Shown here piece after piece: positions 26,163-34,925 of a DNA stretch of 64,000 nucleotides. Numbering within the stretch: position 1 is the first letter of the stretch; every line of letters begins with the position of its first letter. The notes beneath the pieces are model-generated. The model did not search any database and was not told the DNA's origin. It saw nothing but the letters and a program-made list of their open reading frames with translations. A program made the position numbers and the translations under genes. The stretch is from NCBI RefSeq assembly GCF_001618385.1, contig NZ_BDCR01000003.1:1-64000 (forward strand), given 5' to 3'. The stretch is from Paludibacter jiangxiensis. Lineage in GTDB: Bacteria; Bacteroidota; Bacteroidia; Bacteroidales; Paludibacteraceae.

Positions 26163-27557
26163 ATGAAAGTGAACAGCGCCAACGACTTGTGGCATCGATG
26201 CCTGCGTGTGATACGCGACAATGTGTCTGAAACTACGTTTTCGACGTGGTTTTTGCCCATTGTACCCCTCAACTATGAGAACAATGTTTTCACGGTTCAA
26301 GTCCCAAGCCAGTTCTTCTACGAATATATCGAAGAAACTTTTGTCGATTTATTAAGAATGACCATTCACCGCGAAATCGGAGAAGGCACTCGTTTAATGT
26401 ACAGAGTTTTGGTCGATCGCACTTCGGGCACAAGTACCACTATTCCGAGTGATGACAAATTAAAGCCCAACCAGCTTTATAACGCTCCAAAACAGGAAAA
26501 CCCTTTTGCGCGAAAAGAAGTTATCCCAAATATCGATCCGCAACTTAATCCGATCTATAATTTTAACACTTTTGTAGAAGGCACCAGCAATAAGCTTGCC
26601 CGTACCGCAGGAATCAGCATCGGCAATAACCCCGGGACAACGATTTTCAACCCGCTGTTTGTATACGGACAATCCGGCGTTGGAAAAACTCATCTGGTAC
26701 ATGCTATCGGTATTCAGGCAAAACAAACACATCCTGACAAACGCGTACTTTATGTTTCTGCAAACTTATTTCAGATTCAGTATACAGACGCCGTACGTAA
26801 CAACACCGTTAATGACTTTCTGAATTTCTATCAGAGCATTGATGTGTTGATTTTGGATGACATTCACGAATTTGCCGGCAAAAACGGAACTCAGAATACA
26901 TTCTTTCATATCTTCAACCACCTGCACCAAAACGGCAAACAGTTAATCCTGACATCCGACCGTTCGCCCATGGTATTGCAGGGACTTGAACAGCGCCTCA
27001 TCACGCGATTCAAATGGGGATTATCAGCCGAGATATCAAAGCCCGACTTTGAATTGCGCAAAGGCATCTTAAAACACAAAATCTTCAAGGACGGATTGGA
27101 CATTGATGACGAGGTAGTAAACTACATCGCAGAAAATGTTACTGACAACATCAGAGATCTGGAAGGTGTCATCATTTCACTGCTGGCCTACTCTACCCTT
27201 ACCGACAAACCAATCGATCTGGAACTTGCACACAAAGCTGTCAGCAATGTTGTGAATGTGACTCCGAAGGTTGTCACAATCGAGCAAATCAGAAATGTTG
27301 TTTGTGAACACTTCGGACTCAAGATCGAAGAAATGTTGTCGAAACGCCGAAACAGAGAATTGGCTCAGGCACGTCAGATTGCAATGTACCTTGCCAAGTG
27401 CCATACAAAACACTCACTTTCTTCCATCGGGGAGATGATTGGCAAACGAGATCATGCGACAGTACTTCATGCTTGTAAAGTGGTCAACGATTTGATGGAA
27501 ATCGACAAACAATACAGAGCCTGCATTCAGGAAATTCAAAATAAGATCAAAGCATAA
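26163..27557 (+). CDS. dnaA: Chromosomal replication initiator DnaA
   Basis: A 464-residue initiator that binds DnaA boxes and melts the origin. Domain I (about 1-90) includes LWHRCLRVIRDNVSETTFSTW. The AAA+ domain begins near TFVEGTSNKLARTAG, with Walker A GQSGVGKTHLVHA and Walker B DVLILDDIHEFAGK. Domain IV carries the DNA-binding signature MIGKRDHATVLHACKVV. The linker domain II is short. It is transcribed alone and ends in an intrinsic terminator. DnaA-box-like sites lie directly upstream. Confidence 0.99.
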   Translation: MKVNSANDLWHRCLRVIRDNVSETTFSTWFLPIVPLNYENNVFTVQVPSQFFYEYIEETFVDLLRMTIHREIGEGTRLMYRVLVDRTSGTSTTIPSDDKLKPNQLYNAPKQENPFARKEVIPNIDPQLNPIYNFNTFVEGTSNKLARTAGISIGNNPGTTIFNPLFVYGQSGVGKTHLVHAIGIQAKQTHPDKRVLYVSANLFQIQYTDAVRNNTVNDFLNFYQSIDVLILDDIHEFAGKNGTQNTFFHIFNHLHQNGKQLILTSDRSPMVLQGLEQRLITRFKWGLSAEISKPDFELRKGILKHKIFKDGLDIDDEVVNYIAENVTDNIRDLEGVIISLLAYSTLTDKPIDLELAHKAVSNVVNVTPKVVTIEQIRNVVCEHFGLKIEEMLSKRRNRELAQARQIAMYLAKCHTKHSLSSIGEMIGKRDHATVLHACKVVNDLMEIDKQYRACIQEIQNKIKA

Positions 27558-27570
27558 CCGCAAAAAGTTA

Positions 27571-27598
27571 AATCCTCTCATCCGAGAGGATTTTTTTT
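27571..27598 (+). terminator. Terminator of dnaA
   Basis: AATCCTCTC (27571-27579) pairs perfectly with GAGAGGATT (27584-27592) and is followed by eight T residues. Confidence 0.93.
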
Positions 27599-27794
27599 AT
27601 CTCTTCCTTCACCACAACTTCCATCACTGCATTATTACACAGCGGATTGTTCTTAACACAAGACACAAAACCTCCCTGTAAAACCAGAATTGCACTGCAA
27701 AAAAAACATAATGCTATTTGCAATTTCCTTTTTTATACGCTATATTTATTGCGTGAATTTAACTCATGTATTAACCTTATAATATCGCATGATT

Positions 27795-28046
27795 ATGACT
27801 AGAACTATCACATTTAACGAGCTGAGAAAAATCAAAGACAGCCTTCCGTCTGGCAGTATGGGGAAAATTGCCGCTGATTTAGGTCTGACCGACGAAACAG
27901 TACGTAATTATTTCGGCGGTCATAATTTTAAAGATGGAAAGAGTTGTGGTGTTCACATTGAACCCGGCCCTGACGGCGGTTTAGTAATGCTAGACGATAC
28001 AACTATTTTAGATCATGCTCTTCACCTGCTTGAGGAAGTCCACTAA
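27795..28046 (+). CDS. Small HTH DNA-binding protein
   Basis: An 83-residue protein. The segment LPSGSMGKIAADLGLTDETVRNYFGGHNF reads as a helix-turn-helix: a short turn between IAADLGL and the recognition helix DETVRNYF. A C-terminal part (GVHIEPGPDGGLVMLDDTTIL) follows. Small proteins like this are widespread in Bacteroidales as predicted DNA-binding proteins. An in-frame ATG two codons earlier (27789) is also possible. It stands alone and is closed by a strong bidirectional terminator. Target and function are unknown. Confidence 0.8.
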   Translation: MTRTITFNELRKIKDSLPSGSMGKIAADLGLTDETVRNYFGGHNFKDGKSCGVHIEPGPDGGLVMLDDTTILDHALHLLEEVH

Positions 28047-28071
28047 CCTAAAACCCCAAAAAAGAAGCATA

Positions 28072-28110
28072 AAAAAACGCAGCTGATTGTTGAAATCAGC
28101 TGCGTTTTTT
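28072..28110. terminator. Bidirectional terminator
   Basis: A perfect 17-bp stem (28072-28088 with 28094-28110) has AAAAAA at its foot on one side and TTTTTT on the other. It serves both the plus-strand HTH gene and the minus-strand operon ending at 28119. Confidence 0.95.
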
Positions 28111-28118
28111 CATCTATG

Positions 28119-28475
28119 TTAATTTGATTGTTTTTGCTTGGGTAATCTGAAGCTAATATACAAGTCGAGGATCGTAGCAATCAGCAAGCCGGCAATCCAC
28201 AAATAATGATGAATAAACATTCCATAAGCGCTCGCCACCAAAACCAATGTTGCAAAGGCATGTATCTTATTCAGCCTCCTTGTCCTGAAGTCTGACTGAT
28301 CGATCGGCAACACCACTCTTACCACCACAAGAAAGAGAACTCCAAGTGAGAAAATATAGGGAGCTACCTTTATTTGCGAAAAATAAAATACTGTCGCGAT
28401 CATCAACAGTAGATATCCGGCGCCGTACATTATTTGCAGAATTCTGTTCCTTTGTTTTTCTGTAATTTGCATCAA
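28119..28475 (-). CDS. Small four-helix membrane protein, unknown
   Basis: A 118-residue protein with four hydrophobic segments (AGYLLLMIATVFYFSQI, YIFSLGVLFLVVVRVVL, HAFATLVLVASAYGMFI and WIAGLLIATILDLYISF). I do not recognise a named family. It is the last gene of the dxr-rseP-ftsB/divIC run and overlaps the ftsB/divIC-like gene by 4 nt (28472-28475), so it is translationally coupled. A role in the envelope or division is only suggested by context. Confidence 0.75.
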   Translation of the reverse strand: MMQITEKQRNRILQIMYGAGYLLLMIATVFYFSQIKVAPYIFSLGVLFLVVVRVVLPIDQSDFRTRRLNKIHAFATLVLVASAYGMFIHHYLWIAGLLIATILDLYISFRLPKQKQSN

Positions 28476-28789
28476 TCCTTTTCTTTAATAATAAATATAT
28501 CTTCGTTGGGTCGTTTCATCAGGTGTTCTTCCCTGGCAAATTTTTCCAGATTTGCATTACTGGTTTGTAGCTCGTTAATCTTTTCACGGTTGTCTTTAAT
28601 ACTCTGATCATACTGTTCTATCTGATCTTCCAGATTTTGGATTTCCCGTTGATTAGCAATGCGCTTGAAAAAATTATTTTCATCCACAAAACACATGATT
28701 ACCAAAAACGTTACGGCAACTACCCAGTATTTAATATGCTTGGTTTGCCCTACACGTTTGCGCAATTTCAACCATATTTGTTTTTGCAT
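28472..28789 (-). CDS. FtsB/DivIC-type septum formation initiator
   Basis: A 105-residue bitopic protein. A short basic cytoplasmic N-terminus is followed by one membrane helix (YWVVAVTFLVIMCFVD) and a periplasmic coiled coil (NQREIQNLEDQIEQYDQSIK, then DNREKINELQTSNANLEKFA). The EEHLMKRPNEDIFII end is typical of FtsB/DivIC proteins. These join FtsL and FtsQ in the divisome and help activate septal peptidoglycan synthesis. It lies between rseP and a small membrane protein in one minus-strand operon. Confidence 0.92.
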   Translation of the reverse strand: MQKQIWLKLRKRVGQTKHIKYWVVAVTFLVIMCFVDENNFFKRIANQREIQNLEDQIEQYDQSIKDNREKINELQTSNANLEKFAREEHLMKRPNEDIFIIKEKD

Positions 28790-28812
28790 AACCCTATAGT
28801 TTTATATCACAC

Positions 28813-30297
28813 TTATTTGAACAACCTGAAAATATCATTTCCGTTAGCATAAATAAGCAAAGCAAACAGAAGGAACAAACCCACCATTTGTGCATACTCC
28901 AGAAACTTATCACTCGGTTTACGTCCCGTTACCATTTCATAAAGGAGGAACAAGGTGTGTCCTCCGTCAAGAGCAGGAATAGGAAGGATATTCATGAACG
29001 CCAGAATAATCGAAAGAAATGCGGTCAACGCCCAAAAGTTTTGCCAATCCCAAACATCAGGGAATAGGCTTCCGATAGTACCGAACCCTCCGATTTGTTT
29101 CGCACCCTCTTTGGTAAAGATAAATTTAAGTTGCTTTACGTACGAAGTCAGTGTTTCAACACCTTTATTTATCCCGGCCGGAATAGACTCAAAGAAACCA
29201 TAAGAGATCCGTTTGGTAACGAAGTTCCCTGCAAATGTTTTAAGCGCAACGCCGATTTTCCCGCTCTCGCTGACGACCAGCGACGCCGATAGACGTTTAC
29301 CGGAACGGATGAACTCTATTGGAACGGTTTTCCCTTTACAGGAGTCCAGTTGAACCGAAATATCCTGAATGGCAAACATCGCCTTACCATTAACAGACAC
29401 CACGCTGTCTCCCTTTTGCATACCTGCTTTGGCCGCAGCCGAACCATTCACCGTCTTTTCGACCACAAACGGCACACGCGGTGTCATAAACTGCTTCGAG
29501 CTGGAGGCGATAATCTGACGGGTAAAATTAGAAGGAAGAATAAACGTAGTCTTTTTCCCTTCGCGCAAAACGGTTACCGATTGGGAACCATCTACCAAGA
29601 TTTTTTTTATTGCCTCCGAAGATTCTTCTACAGGTTTATTATTTATTGCCAGCAATATATCGCCATTTCTAAAACCATTCTTAACTGCCACTTCCGTAAA
29701 CTGCATTCCGAATTTAGCATTCTGCAATGGCAAGTATTCCTCACCCCAAACCAGAAGAATCATGGAATAGATAGCTAGGGCAGTTATAAAGTTAACCAAG
29801 ACCCCCCCCACCATTATAAAAAGGCGTTGCCATGCCGGTTTGCTACGAAATTCCCACGACTGAGCGGGCTTCTTCATGGCTTCGGTATCCATCGACTCAT
29901 CGATCATACCGGCAATCTTGCAATAGCCACCCAGAGGCAACCAACCAATCCCCCACTCTGTAACATCTGTGTGTTTTCTCCAATCGTCTTGTGCCAAATC
30001 TGTGGTAGAAATTTCTTCCATCACATCTTTGCCTTTCTCATCTTTCACCACATTTCCAAAAGCGTCAAGCTTTTTGCGGTACATATCGGGTACGTTACGG
30101 GCAAAAAACTTAAATTGCCACTTACCATCGATTTTTTTACAACGCAACAGAGAAATATAGGGATTGAAAAAGAGGTAGAATTTATCCACCCTCGTCTTGA
30201 AGATTCGAGCAAAAGCAAAGTGACCCAACTCATGCAAAAACACCAATATCGACAAACTCAGTATCAGTTGTGCCGCTTTAATTAAAAAAGTCTCCAT
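28813..30297 (-). CDS. rseP: RIP site-2 metalloprotease RseP
   Basis: A 494-residue intramembrane zinc protease that cleaves anti-sigma factors or signal-peptide remnants. The zinc-binding motif HELGH (His22, Glu23, His26) lies in the first membrane helix (LSILVFLHELGHFAFARIF). Two PDZ-like regions follow in the periplasm (around NGFRNGDILLAINNKPVEES and AGMQKGDSVVSVNGKAMFAI). The third zinc ligand is in ILPIPALDGGHTLFLLYE near the C-terminus. It may process the membrane anti-sigma-like protein near 7.2 kb (inference). It lies downstream of dxr in one operon, as in many bacteria. Confidence 0.95.
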   Translation of the reverse strand: METFLIKAAQLILSLSILVFLHELGHFAFARIFKTRVDKFYLFFNPYISLLRCKKIDGKWQFKFFARNVPDMYRKKLDAFGNVVKDEKGKDVMEEISTTDLAQDDWRKHTDVTEWGIGWLPLGGYCKIAGMIDESMDTEAMKKPAQSWEFRSKPAWQRLFIMVGGVLVNFITALAIYSMILLVWGEEYLPLQNAKFGMQFTEVAVKNGFRNGDILLAINNKPVEESSEAIKKILVDGSQSVTVLREGKKTTFILPSNFTRQIIASSSKQFMTPRVPFVVEKTVNGSAAAKAGMQKGDSVVSVNGKAMFAIQDISVQLDSCKGKTVPIEFIRSGKRLSASLVVSESGKIGVALKTFAGNFVTKRISYGFFESIPAGINKGVETLTSYVKQLKFIFTKEGAKQIGGFGTIGSLFPDVWDWQNFWALTAFLSIILAFMNILPIPALDGGHTLFLLYEMVTGRKPSDKFLEYAQMVGLFLLFALLIYANGNDIFRLFK

Positions 30298-30364
30298 TCA
30301 ATATAGTTATGTATAGAATTACAAATCAAAAAACGATAATCAACAGAATCTGATCATCAACCAT

Positions 30365-31549
30365 TTAGCAATATTTACCCACCAGCTCGGAAGCAACAGC
30401 GCGGGCTTCCGTATCGGTAGCAACATAATCTTCATAAGCCGGCTGAAGCATAAACGACACTTTTGCCATTGTTGCCTCAATCACATCTGACATTTGCAGG
30501 AAGCCGATAGCATCCTTCAGAAAAGCTGCGACAACGACCTCATTAGCAGCATTCAATATACATGCCGCATTTCCTTTTCGCTGCATAGCGTCATACGCAA
30601 AAGAGAGGTTTCTGAATTTTGTCATATCCGGCTTTTCAAAAGTCAATTGAGGATAATCGGCAAAATTCAGACGCGGATAATCCGTTTTAAGTCTATCCGG
30701 ATAAGAAAAGGCGTACAATATCGGCAACTTCATGTCCGGCAACCCCATTTGTGCTTTAACTGCTCCGTCGGCAAACTGAACCATCGAATGTATGATGGAC
30801 TGTGGATGCACCACAACATCGATCTGCTCCGGCGTGAGCCCGAACAACCATTTGGCCTCAATCACTTCAAAACCCTTATTCATCATACTAGCAGAGTCAA
30901 TCGTGATTTTTGCTCCCATATCCCAGTTGGGATGTTTAAGAGCCTCACGCTTGGTAACACTCTGCAAATAACTAAGTTCTTTATTTCGGAATGGTCCACC
31001 GGAAGCCGTAAGAATAATCTTTTCGATATCATTCCCCACTTCGCCGGTGAGACATTGAAAAATAGCTGAATGCTCGGAATCCACGGGAATAATCGGACTA
31101 TGATAGCGTTGTGCCAATTCGCACACCAACTCTCCGGCCACCACCATTGTTTCTTTATTTGCCAGGGCTATTTTTTTCCCTGCTTTAAGCGCTTTAAGCG
31201 TCGGCAACAAACCGGAATAACCCACCATTGCAGTCAATACCACATCAACGGTCTCCATTTCGGCAATCTGAGCAATTGACTCGCTTCCCGAAAAAACCTT
31301 GATAGGCAGATCTGCCAAAGCCTCTTTCAAAGTGAAATAATAGGCATCATTGGCTATAGCAACCACTTCAGGTTGAAATTGGCGAGCCTGCTTGATAAGC
31401 AAATCGATACTTTGATTCGCCGTCAGCGCATATACTTCAAAACGGTCGGGATGAGCGGATATGACTTCAAGGGCTTGAGTACCAATTGAGCCTGTAGAAC
31501 CAAGAATGGCTATTTGTTGTTTTTGTCCGGTAACTAATGACGATTTCAT
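30365..31549 (-). CDS. dxr: 1-deoxy-D-xylulose-5-phosphate reductoisomerase
   Basis: A 394-residue NADPH-dependent enzyme of the non-mevalonate isoprenoid pathway that converts DXP to MEP. It shows the NADPH loop AILGSTGSIGTQALEVI, the substrate/metal region IIPVDSEHSAIFQCL, ILTASGGPFRNKEL, WDMGAKITIDSASMMNKGFE, VVHPQSIIHSMVQFADGAVK and the C-terminal NAANEVVVAAFL. It heads the operon with rseP 67 bp downstream. A -7 box lies at 31615-31622. Confidence 0.98.
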   Translation of the reverse strand: MKSSLVTGQKQQIAILGSTGSIGTQALEVISAHPDRFEVYALTANQSIDLLIKQARQFQPEVVAIANDAYYFTLKEALADLPIKVFSGSESIAQIAEMETVDVVLTAMVGYSGLLPTLKALKAGKKIALANKETMVVAGELVCELAQRYHSPIIPVDSEHSAIFQCLTGEVGNDIEKIILTASGGPFRNKELSYLQSVTKREALKHPNWDMGAKITIDSASMMNKGFEVIEAKWLFGLTPEQIDVVVHPQSIIHSMVQFADGAVKAQMGLPDMKLPILYAFSYPDRLKTDYPRLNFADYPQLTFEKPDMTKFRNLSFAYDAMQRKGNAACILNAANEVVVAAFLKDAIGFLQMSDVIEATMAKVSFMLQPAYEDYVATDTEARAVASELVGKYC

Positions 31550-31614
31550 AACGAATTAAAAGACAGGAAATCAAGCAAAGAACAATTTACTTCTCTGCAT
31601 AAAAGACCATGATG

Positions 31615-31622
31615 CAAAGTTA
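31615..31622 (-). promoter_or_regulatory. -7 element (TAACTTTG) for the dxr operon
   Basis: Reads TAACTTTG on the minus strand, about 66 bp upstream of dxr. Confidence 0.55.
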
Positions 31623-31730
31623 AAAAAATTTTTGTTCCATAAAAGAAGCCACCTGTCATTTTACCTTATTTTAGCAGGAGTTCACCGCAATCCTAAAGAA
31701 TAAATTCTGGGTATTCCCGTTATTAATGGG

Positions 31731-31738
31731 TAACTTTG
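31731..31738 (+). promoter_or_regulatory. -7 element (TAACTTTG) for the 31808 gene
   Basis: TAACTTTG matches TAxxTTTG, about 70 bp before the ATG at 31808. Confidence 0.5.
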
Positions 31739-31807
31739 CAATGGAGACACAAAAAATGTTCTAATTTTACATCCATTGTTTAATTCAAATAACATAACCG
31801 AAAACTC

Positions 31808-33028
31808 ATGGATTATTTAGATTTGTATAATTTACTGGAGGCTAAGGTCAATCCGAATGAAACAGAAATTGTGATAGATGAATTTGTAACTGTGCAAAAC
31901 CAGACGTTCAAATCTGCCAACTGGACTATTTTACAGGGGCATCCGCATCTGAGGTGTGATGAACACAATATGGATTTCTCTGATGAAATATTCAAAACCG
32001 AGCTTGGTTACACAGAAGAAGGGCTGGATCTGATTGACTCGGAAGTAAATGAAAACAAAGAGTTTAACTTTCACATTTTTGTTCCCACAAAACAGAAAAA
32101 CGAAAAGGAAGCTATCTTATTAATGCACGGGTTCAATGAGAAATCCTGGCCGAAATATTTGCCTTGGGCTTATCGACTGGCAAAAGACACTCACCGCTGT
32201 GTAGTGCTCTGCCCGATGGCTTTTCACATGAACCGCGCTTTGTCGACATGGAGCGACCGCAGACTGATGCATAGCGTAAGTTTATGCCGCAAAGAACATT
32301 TCCCGGACTTACTGCAATCTTCGTTTTCCAATGTGGCTATCAGTACCCGAGTACAATCGAAGCCGCAACGTTTTATCTGGTCAGGACTACAAACATATTA
32401 CGATATAGTACAATTTATCGACCAAGTGAAAGCCGGCAAATATCCACCGCTCACTGCCGGTATGCAATTTCACTTCTTCTCTTATTCTATCGGAACATTC
32501 CTTTCTGAAATCTTAAAACTGACAGACCCAAAGGGTTATTTTACCGATTCCAAGCTGCTCGCTTTTTGCGGGGGCCCCACATTCAACCGGCTTACTCCGG
32601 TTTCGAAAGCAATTCTCGACAGCGAGGCCAATGTTGCGCTCTATTCGTATCTGGTGGAACACCTTGAAAGCCACCTGAAACGTGAAAAACGGCTCTATCA
32701 CTACCTGGAAGAACATCCGGAAGGCCATTCGTTCCGTATGATGCTCGATTTTAAAGTAATGCGTCAGGAACGTGAGAAACGCTTCCGTGAAATCAGCTCG
32801 CAGGTTTTTGCCATCGCATTGGAACAGGACAAAGTAATTCCTGCTTACGATGTGGTGAGTACCCTCAAAGGCGCAGCACACGACATACCGACCGAAGTCA
32901 TCGTAACTGATTTTGATTATCCTTACACACACGAGAATCCATTCGTCAACAAAGAAAGCATACGGGACAAGGTAAATAGTGCTTTCCAGACAACCTTTGA
33001 TAAATTTTGCAATTTCCTGAATGCATGA
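31808..33028 (+). CDS. Alpha/beta-hydrolase-like protein (DUF6051-like)
   Basis: A 406-residue cytoplasmic protein with no signal peptide. AILLMHGFNEKSWPKYLPWA looks like the HG oxyanion turn of an alpha/beta hydrolase, and FHFFSYSIGTFLSEILK like the nucleophile elbow (Ser in SYSIG). A late Asp and His (EQDKVIPAYDV and FDYPYTHENPF) could complete a triad. It resembles uncharacterised proteins of the DUF6051 type, a family name I give with limited certainty. The substrate is unknown. The stop overlaps the next gene as ATGA. Confidence 0.7.
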   Translation: MDYLDLYNLLEAKVNPNETEIVIDEFVTVQNQTFKSANWTILQGHPHLRCDEHNMDFSDEIFKTELGYTEEGLDLIDSEVNENKEFNFHIFVPTKQKNEKEAILLMHGFNEKSWPKYLPWAYRLAKDTHRCVVLCPMAFHMNRALSTWSDRRLMHSVSLCRKEHFPDLLQSSFSNVAISTRVQSKPQRFIWSGLQTYYDIVQFIDQVKAGKYPPLTAGMQFHFFSYSIGTFLSEILKLTDPKGYFTDSKLLAFCGGPTFNRLTPVSKAILDSEANVALYSYLVEHLESHLKREKRLYHYLEEHPEGHSFRMMLDFKVMRQEREKRFREISSQVFAIALEQDKVIPAYDVVSTLKGAAHDIPTEVIVTDFDYPYTHENPFVNKESIRDKVNSAFQTTFDKFCNFLNA

Positions 33029-33423
33029 TAAATTTGAATAAATCCATAATACTTACAGCGGTTATCGCTTTAGCCGTCGGCGTTATTTCTACTCTGCTTT
33101 TTCAGCAATATGTATTGCCACCTAAAACCGAGACTGTTTTACTACAGCTTTCAAACAACTTCAATGGTAAATGTCCGGTAATGGTCGACAAAATTACCCG
33201 TTTTGACAACACCTCTATAGGGGACAATGAATTACGGTTCAACTACACCATCTTAACCGCTGTGAAAGACTCGGTCGATTCCATAGAGCTGCACAGTCAC
33301 CTGGAACCGATTGTCCGGAATAACCCTCAGGTTGGAACGCTGAAACAAAACCACATTGCCGTTTTATGTCGTTATAGGGACAAGAAAGGGACACTTCTTA
33401 CCGAAATAAAAGTAACTCCTTAG
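33025..33423 (+). CDS. Small membrane-anchored protein, unknown
   Basis: A 132-residue protein with an N-terminal membrane anchor (SIILTAVIALAVGVISTLLF) and a roughly 100-residue extracytoplasmic beta-rich domain (VMVDKITRFDNTSIGDNELR, FNYTILTAVKDSVDSIELHS). I do not recognise the family. The start at 33025 overlaps the preceding stop (ATGA), so translation is coupled. An ATG 18 bp earlier in frame is less likely. A weak terminator follows. Confidence 0.7.
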   Translation: MINLNKSIILTAVIALAVGVISTLLFQQYVLPPKTETVLLQLSNNFNGKCPVMVDKITRFDNTSIGDNELRFNYTILTAVKDSVDSIELHSHLEPIVRNNPQVGTLKQNHIAVLCRYRDKKGTLLTEIKVTP

Positions 33424-33438
33424 CGACACAATCTGTCC

Positions 33439-33464
33439 AAAGCAAAAATATTTCGCTTTTTTTT
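33439..33464 (+). terminator. Weak intrinsic terminator
   Basis: AAAGCAAA (33439-33446) pairs with TTTCGCTTT (33451-33459), with one bulged C. A T-run follows to 33464. It lies 16 bp past the stop at 33423. Confidence 0.55.
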
Positions 33465-33497
33465 GTTCCGCATATTTCAAAAATGCTTTGCCTTGGC

Positions 33498-33505
33498 TAT
33501 ATTTG
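33498..33505 (+). promoter_or_regulatory. -7 element (TATATTTG) for the 33570 lipoprotein
   Basis: TATATTTG matches TAxxTTTG, about 65 bp before the ATG at 33570. It lies upstream of the alternative ATG at 33510. Confidence 0.5.
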
Positions 33506-33569
33506 ACAATTGAATAATAGACTCAAGAGAAAATACAGAAGTGCATATTCCGCAACCCACAAGGATGTA

Positions 33570-34310
33570 ATGAAAAAGATTGTTTACCTGCTGTTTGCTA
33601 TAATGTTGTTTAGTTCCTGTTCGGGACTGAAAGAATTGCAAACCAGCTTCAGACAATTCGGTGGCAACCTTGAGTATATCCACGATAGCCATATAAATGG
33701 TTGTCCGAAAAAAGATTCGGTTGTGATTATGATGCATGATTATCTGCTTGACGGAAAAACAACTGTACGCAAAGGAAGTATGCTTATTCTCCCTTTTCTA
33801 TTTTTCAATTACTTCGAACAAAACTATTGGGTAACATTAGGACAAGAGGCATTAAACAGTCGGTATGATGATTTTTTCAACGCCAGCCTGACAGAAGAGT
33901 GCCAACGAAATGGGTGTTTTCATCTGACCGGTATGATCTCGAACGATTCGACTTACACTCTCGAAATCGGAGTTGACACGTGTTACACAAGAGCAAAATA
34001 CAAGAGATTCTCTTCGTTTGTTTATTTCGGATACGGATATGAATCTCTCAATGACGAATACGGTAAAACGCCGAAAACGACACTGAAAGTCTCTGCTGTT
34101 TTACGAAAAGCCGGAAATGTGATATTCCGAAAACAGTATGTTAGCGAAAACAGCATCTCTCCGGGGATAGAATCCGGTCAGGGGAAGAACGATCCAAGAG
34201 GCATCCTGATACGCAGCATGACTGGCTCATTGTCTTTGAGCACCAAACAATGTATCGAAGAGATCGTCACTGACATAAACAAAGCACTTTTATTAAGCAC
34301 AAAAAAATAA
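33570..34310 (+). CDS. Lipoprotein of unknown function
   Basis: A 246-residue protein. From the ATG at 33570 it begins MKKIVYLLFAIMLFSSCSGL, a signal peptide with a lipobox (FSSC), so it should be a lipid-anchored envelope protein. The in-frame ATG at 33510 would place 20 charged residues before this signal and is rejected. The mature part has mixed alpha/beta character with motifs such as VVIMMHDYLLDGKTTVRKGS and YTLEIGVDTCYTRAKYKRFS. I recognise no family. It stands between two unrelated genes. Confidence 0.75.
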   Translation: MKKIVYLLFAIMLFSSCSGLKELQTSFRQFGGNLEYIHDSHINGCPKKDSVVIMMHDYLLDGKTTVRKGSMLILPFLFFNYFEQNYWVTLGQEALNSRYDDFFNASLTEECQRNGCFHLTGMISNDSTYTLEIGVDTCYTRAKYKRFSSFVYFGYGYESLNDEYGKTPKTTLKVSAVLRKAGNVIFRKQYVSENSISPGIESGQGKNDPRGILIRSMTGSLSLSTKQCIEEIVTDINKALLLSTKK

Positions 34311-34346
34311 ATTTCAACAATATACAATTCATTAAACATTAAAATC

Positions 34347-34781
34347 ATGATAAATATCAACCCATACCTGGCATTTCCGGGTACATGCGAAGACGCATTC
34401 AAATTTTACGAACAAGTATTTAACGCCAAAATTTCCAGATTGGAACGCTTTAGCGACATGCCGCAACAAGACGACCTGGTAGTACCCGAACCGTTTATGA
34501 ACAAAGTAATGCATGTTGCCCTGCCAATCAGCAACGAAGCAATACTGATGGGAAGTGATGGCGGTGACGAATGGTCGCCTAAAATGACAACCGGAAACAA
34601 CGTTACTCTGTCGGTTGCCGTAGATACAAATGACGAAGCCGACCGCATATTTGAGGCGTTGGCAGAAGATGGCAAAATTGCGATGCCCATGGGCATTACT
34701 TTTTGGGGCGAATATTTCGGAATGTGTACCGACAGGTTCGATATAAACTGGATGATAAGCAGCAAGCAAAAGAGCAAATAA
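34347..34781 (+). CDS. PhnB-like VOC/glyoxalase-fold protein
   Basis: A 144-residue protein of the PhnB/glyoxalase (vicinal oxygen chelate) fold. It shows the typical N-terminus INPYLAFPGTCEDAFKFYEQVF, the middle motif VMHVALPISNEAILMGSDG and the C-terminal MPMGITFWGEYFGMCTDRFDINWM. Proteins of this type are annotated as PhnB-like or 3-demethylubiquinone methyltransferase-like, but a defined reaction is rarely known. Monocistronic or loosely coupled to its neighbours. Confidence 0.92.
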   Translation: MININPYLAFPGTCEDAFKFYEQVFNAKISRLERFSDMPQQDDLVVPEPFMNKVMHVALPISNEAILMGSDGGDEWSPKMTTGNNVTLSVAVDTNDEADRIFEALAEDGKIAMPMGITFWGEYFGMCTDRFDINWMISSKQKSK

Positions 34782-34897
34782 TCATCAGCTGTTTCCCTTA
34801 TAGAAGGTGTCTCCGCGATCAATTGGCGAGAGGCACCTTTTTTACGTTTGTCAGGAAAATATCCTCGTGTCCTTTTAGAGCCAGCAAATATTTTTTG

Positions 34898-34905
34898 TAC
34901 TTTTG
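34898..34905 (+). promoter_or_regulatory. -7 element (TACTTTTG) for the aminotransferase operon
   Basis: TACTTTTG matches TAxxTTTG, 21 bp before the ATG at 34926. It lies inside the upstream open-frame extension and so sets the start. Confidence 0.65.
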
Positions 34906-34925
34906 ACACAGCAATTGCCTTTATC